Of a stretch of DNA of 11,123 bases, positions 1-7,438 are shown piece after piece. The notes below the pieces were generated by a model, which made no database searches, was not told where the DNA came from, and worked only from the letters and a program-made list of their open reading frames with translations. Numbering within the stretch: the first letter of the stretch is position 1; each line of letters starts with the position of its first letter. Both the position numbers and the translations under genes were made by a program. The DNA lies in assembly GCA_929200485.1 (NCBI GenBank), contig CAKMZU010000047.1, positions 4,190-15,312 on the forward strand, in the 5' to 3' direction. Source of the stretch: an uncultured Gammaproteobacteria bacterium. Lineage in GTDB: Bacteria > Pseudomonadota > Gammaproteobacteria > Pseudomonadales > DT-91.

Positions 1-91
1 CGTTTGAATGGTGCATTTTTCGTGAACTTTTAAATAAATTCAGATAAAATGCGCCGCTTGATAAAATAATTGAAACGACTGGAGAATACTG

Positions 92-1267
92 GTGTTTAAC
101 ATCCGTACCTATAATGCCATATCGCCTAATGGGCTGGATCGATTTCCAAAAGATACGTATCAAGTCTCTGATCAGGAAACAACTGCTGATGCTATCATGC
201 TTCGCAGTCATAAGCTGTCTGCAGACGAAATCACCGCATCAGTCACCGCTATTGGCCGTGCAGGCGCTGGGACGAACAACGTGCCTGTTGCATACTGTAC
301 CGAGAAGGGCGTTCCTGTTTTTAATGCGCCAGGCGCTAATGCTAACGCTGTTAAAGAACTGGTTTTAACGGGCATGCTGTTAAGCTGTCGCGGTATCACC
401 AACGGAATTGATTATGTTAATTCCTTGACTGAAATGACTGACCCAAGCGAAATGGCAAAGCATCTTGAAGCGGAAAAGAAGCGTTTCAAGGGTAATGAGA
501 TTGTTGGTAAAACCTTGGGGGTTGTAGGCCTTGGTGCCATTGGATCCTTAGTTGCTGACATGGCGTTATCACTTGGTATGAAAGTTATCGGTTATGATCC
601 GGCTTTATCCGTTGATGCCGCATGGCGCTTATCATCACAGATTACTAAAATGGAAAATCTTCAGTCCCTTTTTGGTAAAGCAGACTTTGTGACACTCCAT
701 TTACCGGTTCTTGACTCCACCCGTCATCTTATCAATGCAGATGTTTTAGGTTCTGCCAAGAAAGGTTTACGTTTATTAAACTTCGCACGTGAAGAGATTG
801 TTGATGAGGCTGCTGTTATTTCTGCATTAGACAAAGAGCAGATTGAACGTTTTATTACGGATTTCCCGACACCATCATTAATTAATCGTGCAGATGTCAT
901 TCCTATGCCTCATATCGGTGCCAGCACCAAAGAAGCAGAAGATAACTGCGCTATTATGATCGCTGATCAACTACAGGACTTTCTGGAAAACGGGAACATC
1001 AAAAACTCCGTTAATTTCCCACTGACCATCCTTGATCGAGCGCCGGATACTGTTCGCCTGGCGATCACAAACCAAAACATCCCTAACACACTAAGCAGCA
1101 TCTTGTCTTTGTTAGGCGATAAAGAAATCAATATTTTGGACATGATCAATAAGAGTAGAGCAGATATTGCTTACAATTTAATCGATGTTGCAGGTACACC
1201 TTCAGAAGAGGTTATCGAAGCGATTAAAGCTCAGCCGGGTGTTATCAATATCCGCGTGATTGTTTAG
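92..1267 (+). CDS. serA: D-3-phosphoglycerate dehydrogenase (short form with ACT domain)
   Basis: Catalyses the NAD-dependent oxidation of 3-phosphoglycerate to 3-phosphohydroxypyruvate, the first step of serine synthesis in the cytoplasm. The 391-residue protein has the D-2-hydroxyacid dehydrogenase fold: an N-terminal substrate-binding part with GRAGAGTNN (55-63), a Rossmann motif GLGAIG (146-151), the catalytic Arg in NFARE (R233), the catalytic His in PHIGAST (H274), and a C-terminal ACT domain (about 319-391). N329 and N347 seem to match serine-contacting Asn residues of the E. coli enzyme, so feedback inhibition is possible. It is about 20 residues shorter than E. coli SerA, and the usual Glu-Pro motif before the catalytic His is absent, in a shortened loop. 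The start is GTG at 92, with GGAG at 81-84 seven bases upstream. A weak -10 (TAAAAT, 45-50) lies further upstream. A strong terminator follows, so it is probably monocistronic. Confidence 0.95.
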   Translation: MFNIRTYNAISPNGLDRFPKDTYQVSDQETTADAIMLRSHKLSADEITASVTAIGRAGAGTNNVPVAYCTEKGVPVFNAPGANANAVKELVLTGMLLSCRGITNGIDYVNSLTEMTDPSEMAKHLEAEKKRFKGNEIVGKTLGVVGLGAIGSLVADMALSLGMKVIGYDPALSVDAAWRLSSQITKMENLQSLFGKADFVTLHLPVLDSTRHLINADVLGSAKKGLRLLNFAREEIVDEAAVISALDKEQIERFITDFPTPSLINRADVIPMPHIGASTKEAEDNCAIMIADQLQDFLENGNIKNSVNFPLTILDRAPDTVRLAITNQNIPNTLSSILSLLGDKEINILDMINKSRADIAYNLIDVAGTPSEEVIEAIKAQPGVINIRVIV

Positions 1268-1300
1268 TTTTATCACCTGAACGCAACTTCCCTCCCTGAT

Positions 1301-1332
1301 AAGCAGAGTTTTACTCTGCTTTTTATTTTTTT
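1301..1332 (+). terminator. Intrinsic terminator after serA
   Basis: A perfect 9-bp stem (AAGCAGAGT at 1301-1309 with ACTCTGCTT at 1313-1321) and a three-base TTT loop run straight into a T-rich tract ending near 1332. It lies 33 bases after the serA stop and should separate serA transcription from the M23 peptidase gene. Confidence 0.9.
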
Positions 1333-1400
1333 AAAACTTTAACGCAACCCTGCTGTCTAACGCCCTGAAAACAAAGCCAAACACTTGCTGGAAGCTTACA

Positions 1401-2741
1401 GTGCGAACCATAGACATCCTTTATACTATTCGACTGTTTTTGGCCTCTATAGACAAGAAAGGTCAGATAGGCCTTGGTCTCGCGCTATTGTTTTTCCTGT
1501 TTTCCTGGATAGTCGGTCATGTCGATATTCGCAACCTTCATCCGACTTCTGAAATTTCGCCATTAGTGCTCCAGATTGAAGAGACAAGTGGTGAAAAAAC
1601 AGTCTCAAAAGATACATTTACATATCACAAAGGTGCGAAAGCACAGCGATCACCCGCAGAATCCGTTGGCTTTGAATATACGGTTCAGCCAGGTGATACT
1701 ATCGATAAGATAACCACTAAATTCTGTTTTGATAAAAAACTCTACGGCGCGCTTTTGGAATCGGATAAGGATCTTCTAGCGCTGGATAATATCAAGCCTG
1801 GCTTTAGATTAGTATTTGAAAATAAGCATCAGTCAATCAGTAAGATTATCCTTGTTCAAAACCCAGCTAAAAAAATCGCTTATACTCGCCAGCATAATGG
1901 CCAGTTTATTGCTAAGCCGATTCATATTAAAGGCACTTGGAAGCCTATTACGCTAAGTAATAGTGTGGAGCATTCGTTTTCAAGAGCGATGGTGAGGGCT
2001 GGAGCCAGCCCACAGGAAGTTAACGAAATCCAACAATTACTTAAATATAAAATCAACTTTGCCAAAGACATTCAAAAGGGCGATCGTTTTAATGTTTTGC
2101 TGGCTAGACAATTTGTTGATGGCGAACCAACGGGACGTACTAAATTAAAAGCGATTCAGCTGATCAATAAACATAAAACCATTGAGGCTTATTTGTATAA
2201 AGGGAGTTATTACGATGCCAAGGGTAAAAATGTCGAACAATCATTCGATTTAAAACCGTTTAAAGGGGAATATCGAATAAGCTCCCATTTTAGCCTCCGG
2301 CGTAAACACCCTGTCACTGGGCGATATAAACCACATTATGGTACTGACTACGCTTTACCGACAGGGACACCTGTCTATGCAACTGGCGATGGAGAAGTGG
2401 TTAGAGTGACGCGACACCAATATGCTGGCCTCTATCTGGAAATAAAACATGGACCTCAATTTAAAACACGCTATTTGCATTTAAGTAGAGTATTGGTTAA
2501 GCCGGGGCAAAAGATTTCTCGCGGTATGCAAATTGCCCGCTCTGGTGCGAGTGGGCGGATTACCGCGGCCCATCTACATTATGAGTTTCATGTTAATGGC
2601 AAACCTGTCAATTCCATTAAAGCAACGGCTATCAGTCACCGCACGCTAAACGACAATGAAAAACCACTATTTGTTAAAGCAATGAATACGCATCGATCTG
2701 CTTTTGTCCGCCAAGCTGGTACGCTGATCAGTCAGCGTTAA
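1401..2741 (+). CDS. mepM: MepM-like murein DD-endopeptidase, M23 family
   Basis: A predicted periplasmic zinc endopeptidase that cleaves peptide cross-links in peptidoglycan so that new strands can be inserted during growth. It has 446 residues, close to E. coli MepM (YebA, 440). In order: a short cytoplasmic N-terminus, one membrane anchor (about 22-39), an OapA/LysM-like domain (about 92-140, starting near YTVQPGDT), a linker domain (about 180-290), and the M23 LytM peptidase (about 292-405). The zinc ligands H312 and D316 (HYGTD) and H393 (HLHYE), and the catalytic-site H360 (RYLH), are all present, so it should be active. The start is GTG at 1401 with GGAAG at 1390-1394, six bases upstream. 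It converges on the RING-protein gene with only 34 bases between the stops and no strong terminator visible there. Confidence 0.9.
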   Translation: MRTIDILYTIRLFLASIDKKGQIGLGLALLFFLFSWIVGHVDIRNLHPTSEISPLVLQIEETSGEKTVSKDTFTYHKGAKAQRSPAESVGFEYTVQPGDTIDKITTKFCFDKKLYGALLESDKDLLALDNIKPGFRLVFENKHQSISKIILVQNPAKKIAYTRQHNGQFIAKPIHIKGTWKPITLSNSVEHSFSRAMVRAGASPQEVNEIQQLLKYKINFAKDIQKGDRFNVLLARQFVDGEPTGRTKLKAIQLINKHKTIEAYLYKGSYYDAKGKNVEQSFDLKPFKGEYRISSHFSLRRKHPVTGRYKPHYGTDYALPTGTPVYATGDGEVVRVTRHQYAGLYLEIKHGPQFKTRYLHLSRVLVKPGQKISRGMQIARSGASGRITAAHLHYEFHVNGKPVNSIKATAISHRTLNDNEKPLFVKAMNTHRSAFVRQAGTLISQR

Positions 2742-2775
2742 GTTAAGAAAAAATACTGAGAAGATCACCTCATTT

Positions 2776-4740
2776 TTAGTTTGAATCAGCGTCTTTTGCG
2801 GTTTGATATCGACATGGGCCTATTTTTTGGGTATCGAGGGGTTCCCTGCAGTTATAGCAACATTTTGATTTCAGTTTAAAGGCATCGATAAGACAGTGTT
2901 TACAGGTGACATAGCCGCAGCAAATATATGCTGTATTTGGTTTATTTTCATTGCAAATCACGCAGCCATCTTCCATCGGAATATCTTCAGGTATTTTAGT
3001 TAACAACTCTTTTAAAGCATTGGTTTCATTATACCTTTGAGTTGGTGTGGTGGTTTGTTGAAATGATGAAAAAAACAATTTTAGATTCTCAAGATCATCT
3101 TGGCAGGTTAGCTTTACAGTGCCTTCATCCATCAACACCAGCAGCATCGCTTCTGCCTTTTGTTCATTACTGGTGTCTTTATTTTCTATGGCCAATATTT
3201 TATCTAGAGTGTCTCTATTTTTTCCACAAATGGTATTTGCTATCAGCATATAACAACTGGCTATGTATTTAGCTAGTGGCGTTATAAATGGGTTTGCAAG
3301 AGGGACATTGCTGCTATTTTGCGATTTTTCGCTATCGTGATAATACGCGTTTATTTGATCTACGACATCGTACCTCTCGATATCTTTTAGCCCTGCAATA
3401 AGCATTTCTTTCGTTGCAACTTCTGGGTGGGCATTTTTCCAACCTAGAATAAGCGCTTTTACGTTGTTAGGCTCACCATAGCATGAGTCATTATCAATTA
3501 ACCCAAAGCATTCATCAAACTTCATGCCTAACTTGAACAACATAGAAAGAAAATTTTTTCTTTCACATTGGGTTTGGGATCCCAATGCAGCAGATATCTC
3601 ATCTATACATTCCTCTGTTAATAGTGTGCATTGATTTTTATTATGTAATTGTTCAAGCTTCCGACTTTCTAAAAAAGGCTTGAAGTTTTCGAAGGATGCC
3701 AGGATAACGCTTTTTTTATCCTCTTTTAATGCTTGAATAATGCGTTGAGTGGCTGTTCCATCTCCCTTTTCAAGCTTTAAACCAATGAGTTTATTAGCAA
3801 TACTCAGTCTCGAAAGGTTTACTATCTCAGGCAATGTTTTGATATCTAAAAGATCAAGTGTGTTAGTAGGGTATTCGCACCCTGACTTGCATACATCCCA
3901 GAGATCAACAGATAACAGATGAATTGCTTCATCTGATAGTACACTCCCCCTTGATTTTTCAGTGGATAGCGGCTCAGATAAGGCAATAGATGGCAATGGA
4001 TCTCTCGCTAGATCTGTGGGTTTTTCAGGTAAAAAAATCCTGTCATCGTGAGTGCTGACATGAAGAGGCGATGTCACCGAACAGGTATCGCAATGAGGTG
4101 CTTTCAGAGCGTTATAGATGTGCTCAAAATTGACATCGTAATCTAAATATTTTTTAGCGAAAAAAAGGATTTCAATAAGATTCGCTATAGTGAAACCACT
4201 TCTATCTCTATAAATTCCAAGGCAATTTTCAATATGTTTTTTTTGATCTGTATCAAAAAAAATATCCCATGCCTCGGGTTCAGTGAGTAAAAACCCGTGA
4301 AAAGCGAGTTCTGGCTTTGGAATCAATGCCAGTAAATTTCTATATGTTTCATTATTTAAAGCACCGAGATCTCTAGTGTCTTTGGATAATCTTGCAAACC
4401 AGGGATCAGATTCCACCCTTTTTGAAAACAACCTCGCATTTGAATGGTAATTTTCATTGCTTGTACTGAAATCGTTCATGTCGCAAACTAGGTGAGTACA
4501 CAGTCTGCGCCAATCAATATCATCTTCGTCGCACTCTATTAGTATGTCTAATACCTCACCAATGGTTATATTTTTGTTGCTTTGAGCAATGGCTTTCAAT
4601 GAGTGAAAACTTGATTCAACAAGATTGTCACCGCTAATGACGGTATTTAGATTAGCACCATCGTTATCGCACTGATCATTCAACTTTCGCTGAAATACTT
4701 GCATTACTTCTTTGGGTTTTAAGATGGTTTTTGCCAGCAT
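2776..4740 (-). CDS. Large RING-finger protein, candidate host-directed effector
   Basis: No bacterial family recognised. The 654-residue ORF ends in a RING-type zinc finger: C593-x2-C596, C608-G-Y610-V-T-C613-x2-C616 and C628-x2-C631. This matches the animal/plant C3HC4 pattern except that Tyr replaces the His ligand; C607 or H615 could compensate. RING domains usually recruit E2 enzymes in ubiquitin ligation, a eukaryotic process, so a role inside a host cell is inferred. Residues about 374-466 resemble a death-domain fold (the stretch from W434 through the T443 region to a Y-D-V-V helix), and three weaker similar helical segments lie upstream. No membrane span is visible in this frame. The ATG at 4740 has no Shine-Dalgarno, and an in-frame TAA lies only 15 codons upstream. 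A signal peptide in another frame ends at an A10 tract just upstream (separate entry), so the true gene may start at 4903. It is AT-rich relative to its neighbours. Confidence 0.75.
   Translation of the reverse strand: MLAKTILKPKEVMQVFQRKLNDQCDNDGANLNTVISGDNLVESSFHSLKAIAQSNKNITIGEVLDILIECDEDDIDWRRLCTHLVCDMNDFSTSNENYHSNARLFSKRVESDPWFARLSKDTRDLGALNNETYRNLLALIPKPELAFHGFLLTEPEAWDIFFDTDQKKHIENCLGIYRDRSGFTIANLIEILFFAKKYLDYDVNFEHIYNALKAPHCDTCSVTSPLHVSTHDDRIFLPEKPTDLARDPLPSIALSEPLSTEKSRGSVLSDEAIHLLSVDLWDVCKSGCEYPTNTLDLLDIKTLPEIVNLSRLSIANKLIGLKLEKGDGTATQRIIQALKEDKKSVILASFENFKPFLESRKLEQLHNKNQCTLLTEECIDEISAALGSQTQCERKNFLSMLFKLGMKFDECFGLIDNDSCYGEPNNVKALILGWKNAHPEVATKEMLIAGLKDIERYDVVDQINAYYHDSEKSQNSSNVPLANPFITPLAKYIASCYMLIANTICGKNRDTLDKILAIENKDTSNEQKAEAMLLVLMDEGTVKLTCQDDLENLKLFFSSFQQTTTPTQRYNETNALKELLTKIPEDIPMEDGCVICNENKPNTAYICCGYVTCKHCLIDAFKLKSKCCYNCREPLDTQKIGPCRYQTAKDADSN
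4237..4262. repeat. 11-bp perfect inverted repeat with T8/A8 arms inside the RING gene
   Basis: TTTTTTTTGAT at 4237-4247 and ATCAAAAAAAA at 4252-4262 are exact complements around a four-base CTGT loop. In the RING ORF they encode an IFFDTDQKKH stretch. The AT-rich hairpin contains two 8-base homopolymers that could slip. It may also be a coincidence of codon use. Confidence 0.6.
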
Positions 4741-4774
4741 TGCGCATGCAAATCCATCTAAACGATGTTTTCCG

Positions 4775-4784
4775 TTTTTTTTTT
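4775..4784 (-). repeat. A10 homopolymer (T10 on + strand) at the frame junction
   Basis: Ten consecutive T on the + strand, read as A10 in the RING gene. It is the longest single-base run noticed in the window. It sits exactly where the signal-peptide frame and the RING frame must join. Tracts of this length are known sites of replication slippage, transcriptional slippage and base-calling error. Confidence 0.9.
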
Positions 4785-4903
4785 ATATGTAAATTGGCTT
4801 CATTAAAAATGTACTCCTGTTTTGTCATCGCATGGGATATTGTGAAGTGAAAACAAAAACAATGAATTAAAAAAGTGATCGTAAAGTAGTTGCGCATGGA
4901 CAT
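4775..4903 (-). other. Out-of-frame signal-peptide segment, probable 5' end of the RING gene
   Basis: Reading from ATG 4903 (or ATG 4897) gives a classic export signal: Arg near the N-terminus, a hydrophobic core (TITFLIHCFCFHFTI) and a Ser-His-Ala cleavage site at about residue 25. This frame continues through the A10 tract and ends as a 75-residue ORF at 4676, overlapping the RING ORF. If the tract had nine A (or twelve), the frame would pass through KKNGKHRLDGFACA into the RING ORF at its Met, giving about 708 residues. This is either a disrupted gene, a phase-variable or slippage-dependent gene, or a one-base sequencing error. No clear Shine-Dalgarno precedes either ATG, but phoB and phoR here also lack one. 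Confidence 0.6.
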
Positions 4904-5208
4904 AAATAGCAGTTGTAAATGAAAAGAAAGAATGACCCTTGGTGTGCAAGTTCGGTTGTCTTAAGTTCTTATGTTTTGATATGTGGTAGCGTAAAAAGTT
5001 CTTGGGCAATCTCCCTAATATAGTAGGCACTTAAGCAGAAGGTTTTTTGAAAATTTAGAAGCGTAACTAAAATCCAGACCGAACAGTTTATTCTCAGGGG
5101 TATTTTAAGCCTCTCTTATAAAATGGATAAACTCGTTAATACTATCTTCTCTTTCTGGACTTTAGCCTTTATTATTCCCACCGATTCAATCAATAGAGAA
5201 CCATAACA
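4904..5208. other. Divergent intergenic region between the RING gene and ppnP
   Basis: AT-rich 305 bases that must hold promoters for both the leftward RING gene and the rightward ppnP cluster. TATAAA (5117-5122) is a possible rightward -10, but no convincing -35 lies at the right distance. TATAGT at 5019-5024 is another weak -10-like match. No terminator, RNA gene or strong inverted repeat was seen. The longest ORF crossing it leftward (to 5030) looks like a chance frame. Confidence 0.5.
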
Positions 5209-5490
5209 ATGCTAAAAACCAACCAATATTTTGATGGTAAGGTGGCATCTATTGCTTTTCAAGGCGAAAAGCTTCCGGCAACCGTTGGTGTTATTACTCA
5301 AGGTCAATTCACCTTTGATACTCGGCAGAAAGAAGTAATGACTGTTGTTTCAGGTGTATTAAAAGCCAAGCTGCCAGGAAGTGAGAAAGAAATACTGGTC
5401 AAAGCCGGGGAGTCTTTCACTATTGATGCAAATCAAAGCTTTGATGTCGAAGCTGAATCAGATGTTGCTTATCTTTGCACCTATGAATAA
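5209..5490 (+). CDS. ppnP: Pyrimidine/purine nucleoside phosphorylase PpnP
   Basis: A small cupin-fold enzyme that splits purine and pyrimidine nucleosides with phosphate into free base and ribose-1-phosphate in the cytoplasm. Its 93 residues match E. coli PpnP (YaiE, 94) along the whole length: an N-terminal N-x-YFDGKV-x-SI, a central VGVI-x-x-GQFTF, then VMTVVSGVLKAKLPGS, AGESF, and the C-terminal AYLC-x-YE. ATG 5209 starts eight bases after a modest AGAGAA (5195-5200). It is first of a rightward cluster with a zinc protein 18 bases downstream and purU after that. A shared transcript serving nucleobase and one-carbon salvage is plausible. Confidence 0.95.
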   Translation: MLKTNQYFDGKVASIAFQGEKLPATVGVITQGQFTFDTRQKEVMTVVSGVLKAKLPGSEKEILVKAGESFTIDANQSFDVEAESDVAYLCTYE

Positions 5491-5508
5491 TACACTTGAT
5501 AAGCGCTT

Positions 5509-5691
5509 GTGAGTCGACGAATAATTATTCAATGCCCAAGCTGTGGTTTTAAATCTATTGAGTTTGAGGCTAAACTCGTAGAAAAAAAATACTATGAATG
5601 TACAGCTTGTGGAAAGACAAGCCAAATTAATGATGATCAGTGTTGTGTTATCTGTGTTTTCAGTAAAGAACATTGCCTGAAAACAAAATAA
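5509..5691 (+). CDS. Small eight-cysteine zinc-ribbon protein
   Basis: The 60-residue protein has two cysteine groups. C9-x2-C12 (CPSC) with C31-x2-C34 (CTAC) form a zinc ribbon. C45-C46-x2-C49-x6-C56 (QCCVIC...HC) resembles the C-terminal motif GDCCVFCSYG...C of short proteobacterial proteins of unknown function, recalled from memory. No signal peptide or membrane span is present. The start must be GTG 5509, because a TAA (5500-5502) stops the frame just upstream; the ribosome site (GATAAG, 5498-5503) is weak. It lies 18 bases after ppnP and 57 before purU in the same direction, so it is probably co-transcribed. The cysteine pattern supports a real gene rather than a chance ORF. Its role is unknown; nucleic-acid or protein binding would suit a zinc ribbon. 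Confidence 0.75.
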   Translation: MSRRIIIQCPSCGFKSIEFEAKLVEKKYYECTACGKTSQINDDQCCVICVFSKEHCLKTK

Positions 5692-5748
5692 AACAAAAGA
5701 AACCCTGATTTGCCTTTGAGATTGGAGACATGAGGGGTAGAGGAAAAA

Positions 5749-6606
5749 TTGTTGGTAAAGCGATTTAGATTACTCATAAGATGCCCCGACAAAGTCGGGA
5801 TAGTTTCTGCCGTTAGTGCTTTCATCAGTGAACGCGCCGGTTGGTTACTTGAGGCCAATTATCATGCGGATCAATCGGCGGGGCAGTTTTTTATGCGTCA
5901 TGATATTAAAGCTGATCAAATGACAGTGACGCTTGATGAGTTCAAAGCTCAATTTGAAACCTTGGCCCAACAATTTGATATGAGCTGGTGGGTCACTGAT
6001 GCAAGTGAGCCCAAAAAAGTCATTATTTTCGCAAGTATTGCTTCTCATTGCCTTGTGGATTTATTACACAAATGGCATAGCAAAGACTTAAATTGCGAAA
6101 TTGTTGCTGTGATTTCCAACCATAATAAACTCAGAAAGCATGTTGAATGGTCAGGCATTGATTTCCACCATGTTGCTTTTTCTTCAGATTCAAAGGGTGC
6201 GGCTTACGCCGAGATAGAGACCTTACTCGATCAATATCAAGTCGATTTATTAGTCCTTGCACGTTTTATGCAGATTATCCCTGAGCAAATGTGTTCAAAA
6301 TACAATAATCGAATTATTAATATTCACCACAGTTTTTTACCTTCGTTTATTGGGGCAAACCCATATCAGAAAGCTTATGACAGAGGGGTAAAGCTCATTG
6401 GTGCCACCAGTCATTATGTTACAACGCAGTTAGATGAAGGTCCCATTATCGAACAGGATGTTATACGTGTCAGTCATAGAGATGATAAAGAGGATATGGT
6501 TCGCCTTGGTAAAGACGTCGAAGTTCAGGTGCTTTCGCGTGGGGTTCGTTACCATTTAGAAGATAGAATACTCACGTGCGGTAACAAAACTGTCATTTTG
6601 GAGTAA
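5749..6606 (+). CDS. purU: Formyltetrahydrofolate deformylase
   Basis: Hydrolyses 10-formyl-tetrahydrofolate to tetrahydrofolate and formate, balancing the one-carbon pool and supplying formate for purine synthesis. Its 285 residues compare with 280 in E. coli PurU. An N-terminal ACT domain (about 5-85, beginning RFRLLIRCPDKVGIV) would bind regulators such as glycine or methionine. The formyltransferase-like catalytic domain (about 88-285) carries N191 and H193 (INIHHSFLPSFIGANPY) and D229 (LDEGPIIEQDV), the expected Asn-His-Asp triad, plus the family's SHCL-x-DLL and LARFMQ motifs. There is no usable ATG. The start is TTG at 5749 or the adjacent TTG at 5752, placed five or eight bases after GAGG (5740-5743). 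An ATG at 5730 is out of frame and stops at once. The Pho box of phoB begins 11 bases after its stop. Confidence 0.95.
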   Translation: MLVKRFRLLIRCPDKVGIVSAVSAFISERAGWLLEANYHADQSAGQFFMRHDIKADQMTVTLDEFKAQFETLAQQFDMSWWVTDASEPKKVIIFASIASHCLVDLLHKWHSKDLNCEIVAVISNHNKLRKHVEWSGIDFHHVAFSSDSKGAAYAEIETLLDQYQVDLLVLARFMQIIPEQMCSKYNNRIINIHHSFLPSFIGANPYQKAYDRGVKLIGATSHYVTTQLDEGPIIEQDVIRVSHRDDKEDMVRLGKDVEVQVLSRGVRYHLEDRILTCGNKTVILE

Positions 6607-6616
6607 TCATGTCAAA

Positions 6617-6659
6617 TTGTCATATATTTGTCATTTAATTGTTATTTAATAAGTATAAC
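6617..6659 (+). promoter_or_regulatory. Pho box and promoter of phoB
   Basis: Three direct repeats with an exact 11-base period: TTGTCAT (6617-6623), TTGTCAT (6628-6634) and TTGTTAT (6639-6645). This is the PhoB-binding pattern (consensus CTGTCAT with four-base AT-rich spacers). A good -10, TATAAC (6654-6659), follows; as in other PhoB-activated promoters the last repeat takes the -35 position. The phoB start lies 22 bases after the -10. Positive autoregulation of phoB under phosphate limitation is predicted. Confidence 0.9.
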
Positions 6660-6681
6660 GAAACAAATTAACAAGTCGATT

Positions 6682-7374
6682 ATGAAAATTCTAATCATTG
6701 AAGATGAGTCCGCTATTAGGGATATGATCCGTATGGGACTAGAGCTTGCAGGTTTTACTTGTCTTGAAATGGAAGACACCCGTTACGGCATTAATTTTGT
6801 GCGTGATAACAAACCTGATTTGATTCTTCTTGACTGGATGTTACCTGGCGGAAGCGGCATTGAATTTTTACGCCGTTTAAAACGTGATGATGCCTCTAAA
6901 AATATACCTGTCATCATGTTGACGGCTAAAGCAGAAGAAGACAACAAGATTCAAGGTTTTGAAGCCGGTGCAGATGACTACATCGCCAAGCCATTTGCAC
7001 CAAGAGAACTTGTCGCTCGTATTCAGGCGGTTTTACGACGCGTGAATCAAACATCTCGAGACGATGTGATTGTTGTTGAAGGCGTTCGTCTTGACAACGT
7101 TAGTCATCGTGTCACTGTTGATGATCAAACGGTAAAGATGGGCCCAACGGAATACAAATTGCTCAACTTTTTTATGTCTCATCAAGATAGAGTGTACACA
7201 CGAGGGCAATTGTTGGATCAAGTGTGGGGCAGCAATGTTTATGTTGAAGAGCGAACCGTTGATGTGCATATAAGACGTCTCAGAAAAGCGCTGGATTCTG
7301 TTGTGAATACCAATAAGTATGGTCATTTAGTGCAAACGGTGCGTGGTGCAGGCTATCGGTTTTCATCCGACTGA
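6682..7374 (+). CDS. phoB: Phosphate regulon response regulator PhoB
   Basis: An OmpR-family response regulator that binds Pho boxes and activates phosphate-scavenging genes after phosphorylation by PhoR. From ATG 6682 it has 230 residues (E. coli PhoB 229). The receiver domain (1-120) shows acidic residues E7-D8-E9, phospho-acceptor D51 (LLDWMLP), T81 (MLTAKAE) and K103 (AKPF). The winged-helix domain (about 128-228) includes the recognition helix RTVDVHIRRLRKAL (191-204) and the terminal RGAGYRF. A longer ORF reaches back to a TTG at 6628, but that lies inside the Pho box and upstream of the -10, so ATG 6682 is preferred. No strong Shine-Dalgarno is visible. phoR follows after 132 bases. 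Confidence 0.97.
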   Translation: MKILIIEDESAIRDMIRMGLELAGFTCLEMEDTRYGINFVRDNKPDLILLDWMLPGGSGIEFLRRLKRDDASKNIPVIMLTAKAEEDNKIQGFEAGADDYIAKPFAPRELVARIQAVLRRVNQTSRDDVIVVEGVRLDNVSHRVTVDDQTVKMGPTEYKLLNFFMSHQDRVYTRGQLLDQVWGSNVYVEERTVDVHIRRLRKALDSVVNTNKYGHLVQTVRGAGYRFSSD

Positions 7375-7438
7375 TTAATGCTTCAACAAAGAGTGTGTTA
7401 CGCCTGACACTAATTTACGCTTGAAATAAGCTTTTGTT

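Noticed and set aside
2757..2777. Possible bidirectional terminator between mepM and the RING gene
   Set aside because: Only TGAG/CTCA can pair across an eight-base loop before the T run; too weak to call.
4803..5030. Leftward 75-residue ORF upstream of the RING gene
   Set aside because: No ribosome site, no domain, overlaps the signal-peptide frame; looks like a chance frame.
5730..5768. ATG at 5730 as the purU start
   Set aside because: It is out of frame with purU and meets TAG after 12 codons; the TTG start with GAGG upstream is the only workable choice.
6628..6681. N-terminal extension of PhoB from a TTG at 6628
   Set aside because: It starts within the Pho box and upstream of the TATAAC -10, and the 18 added residues do not match PhoB, whose family begins at the MKILIIEDE of 6682.
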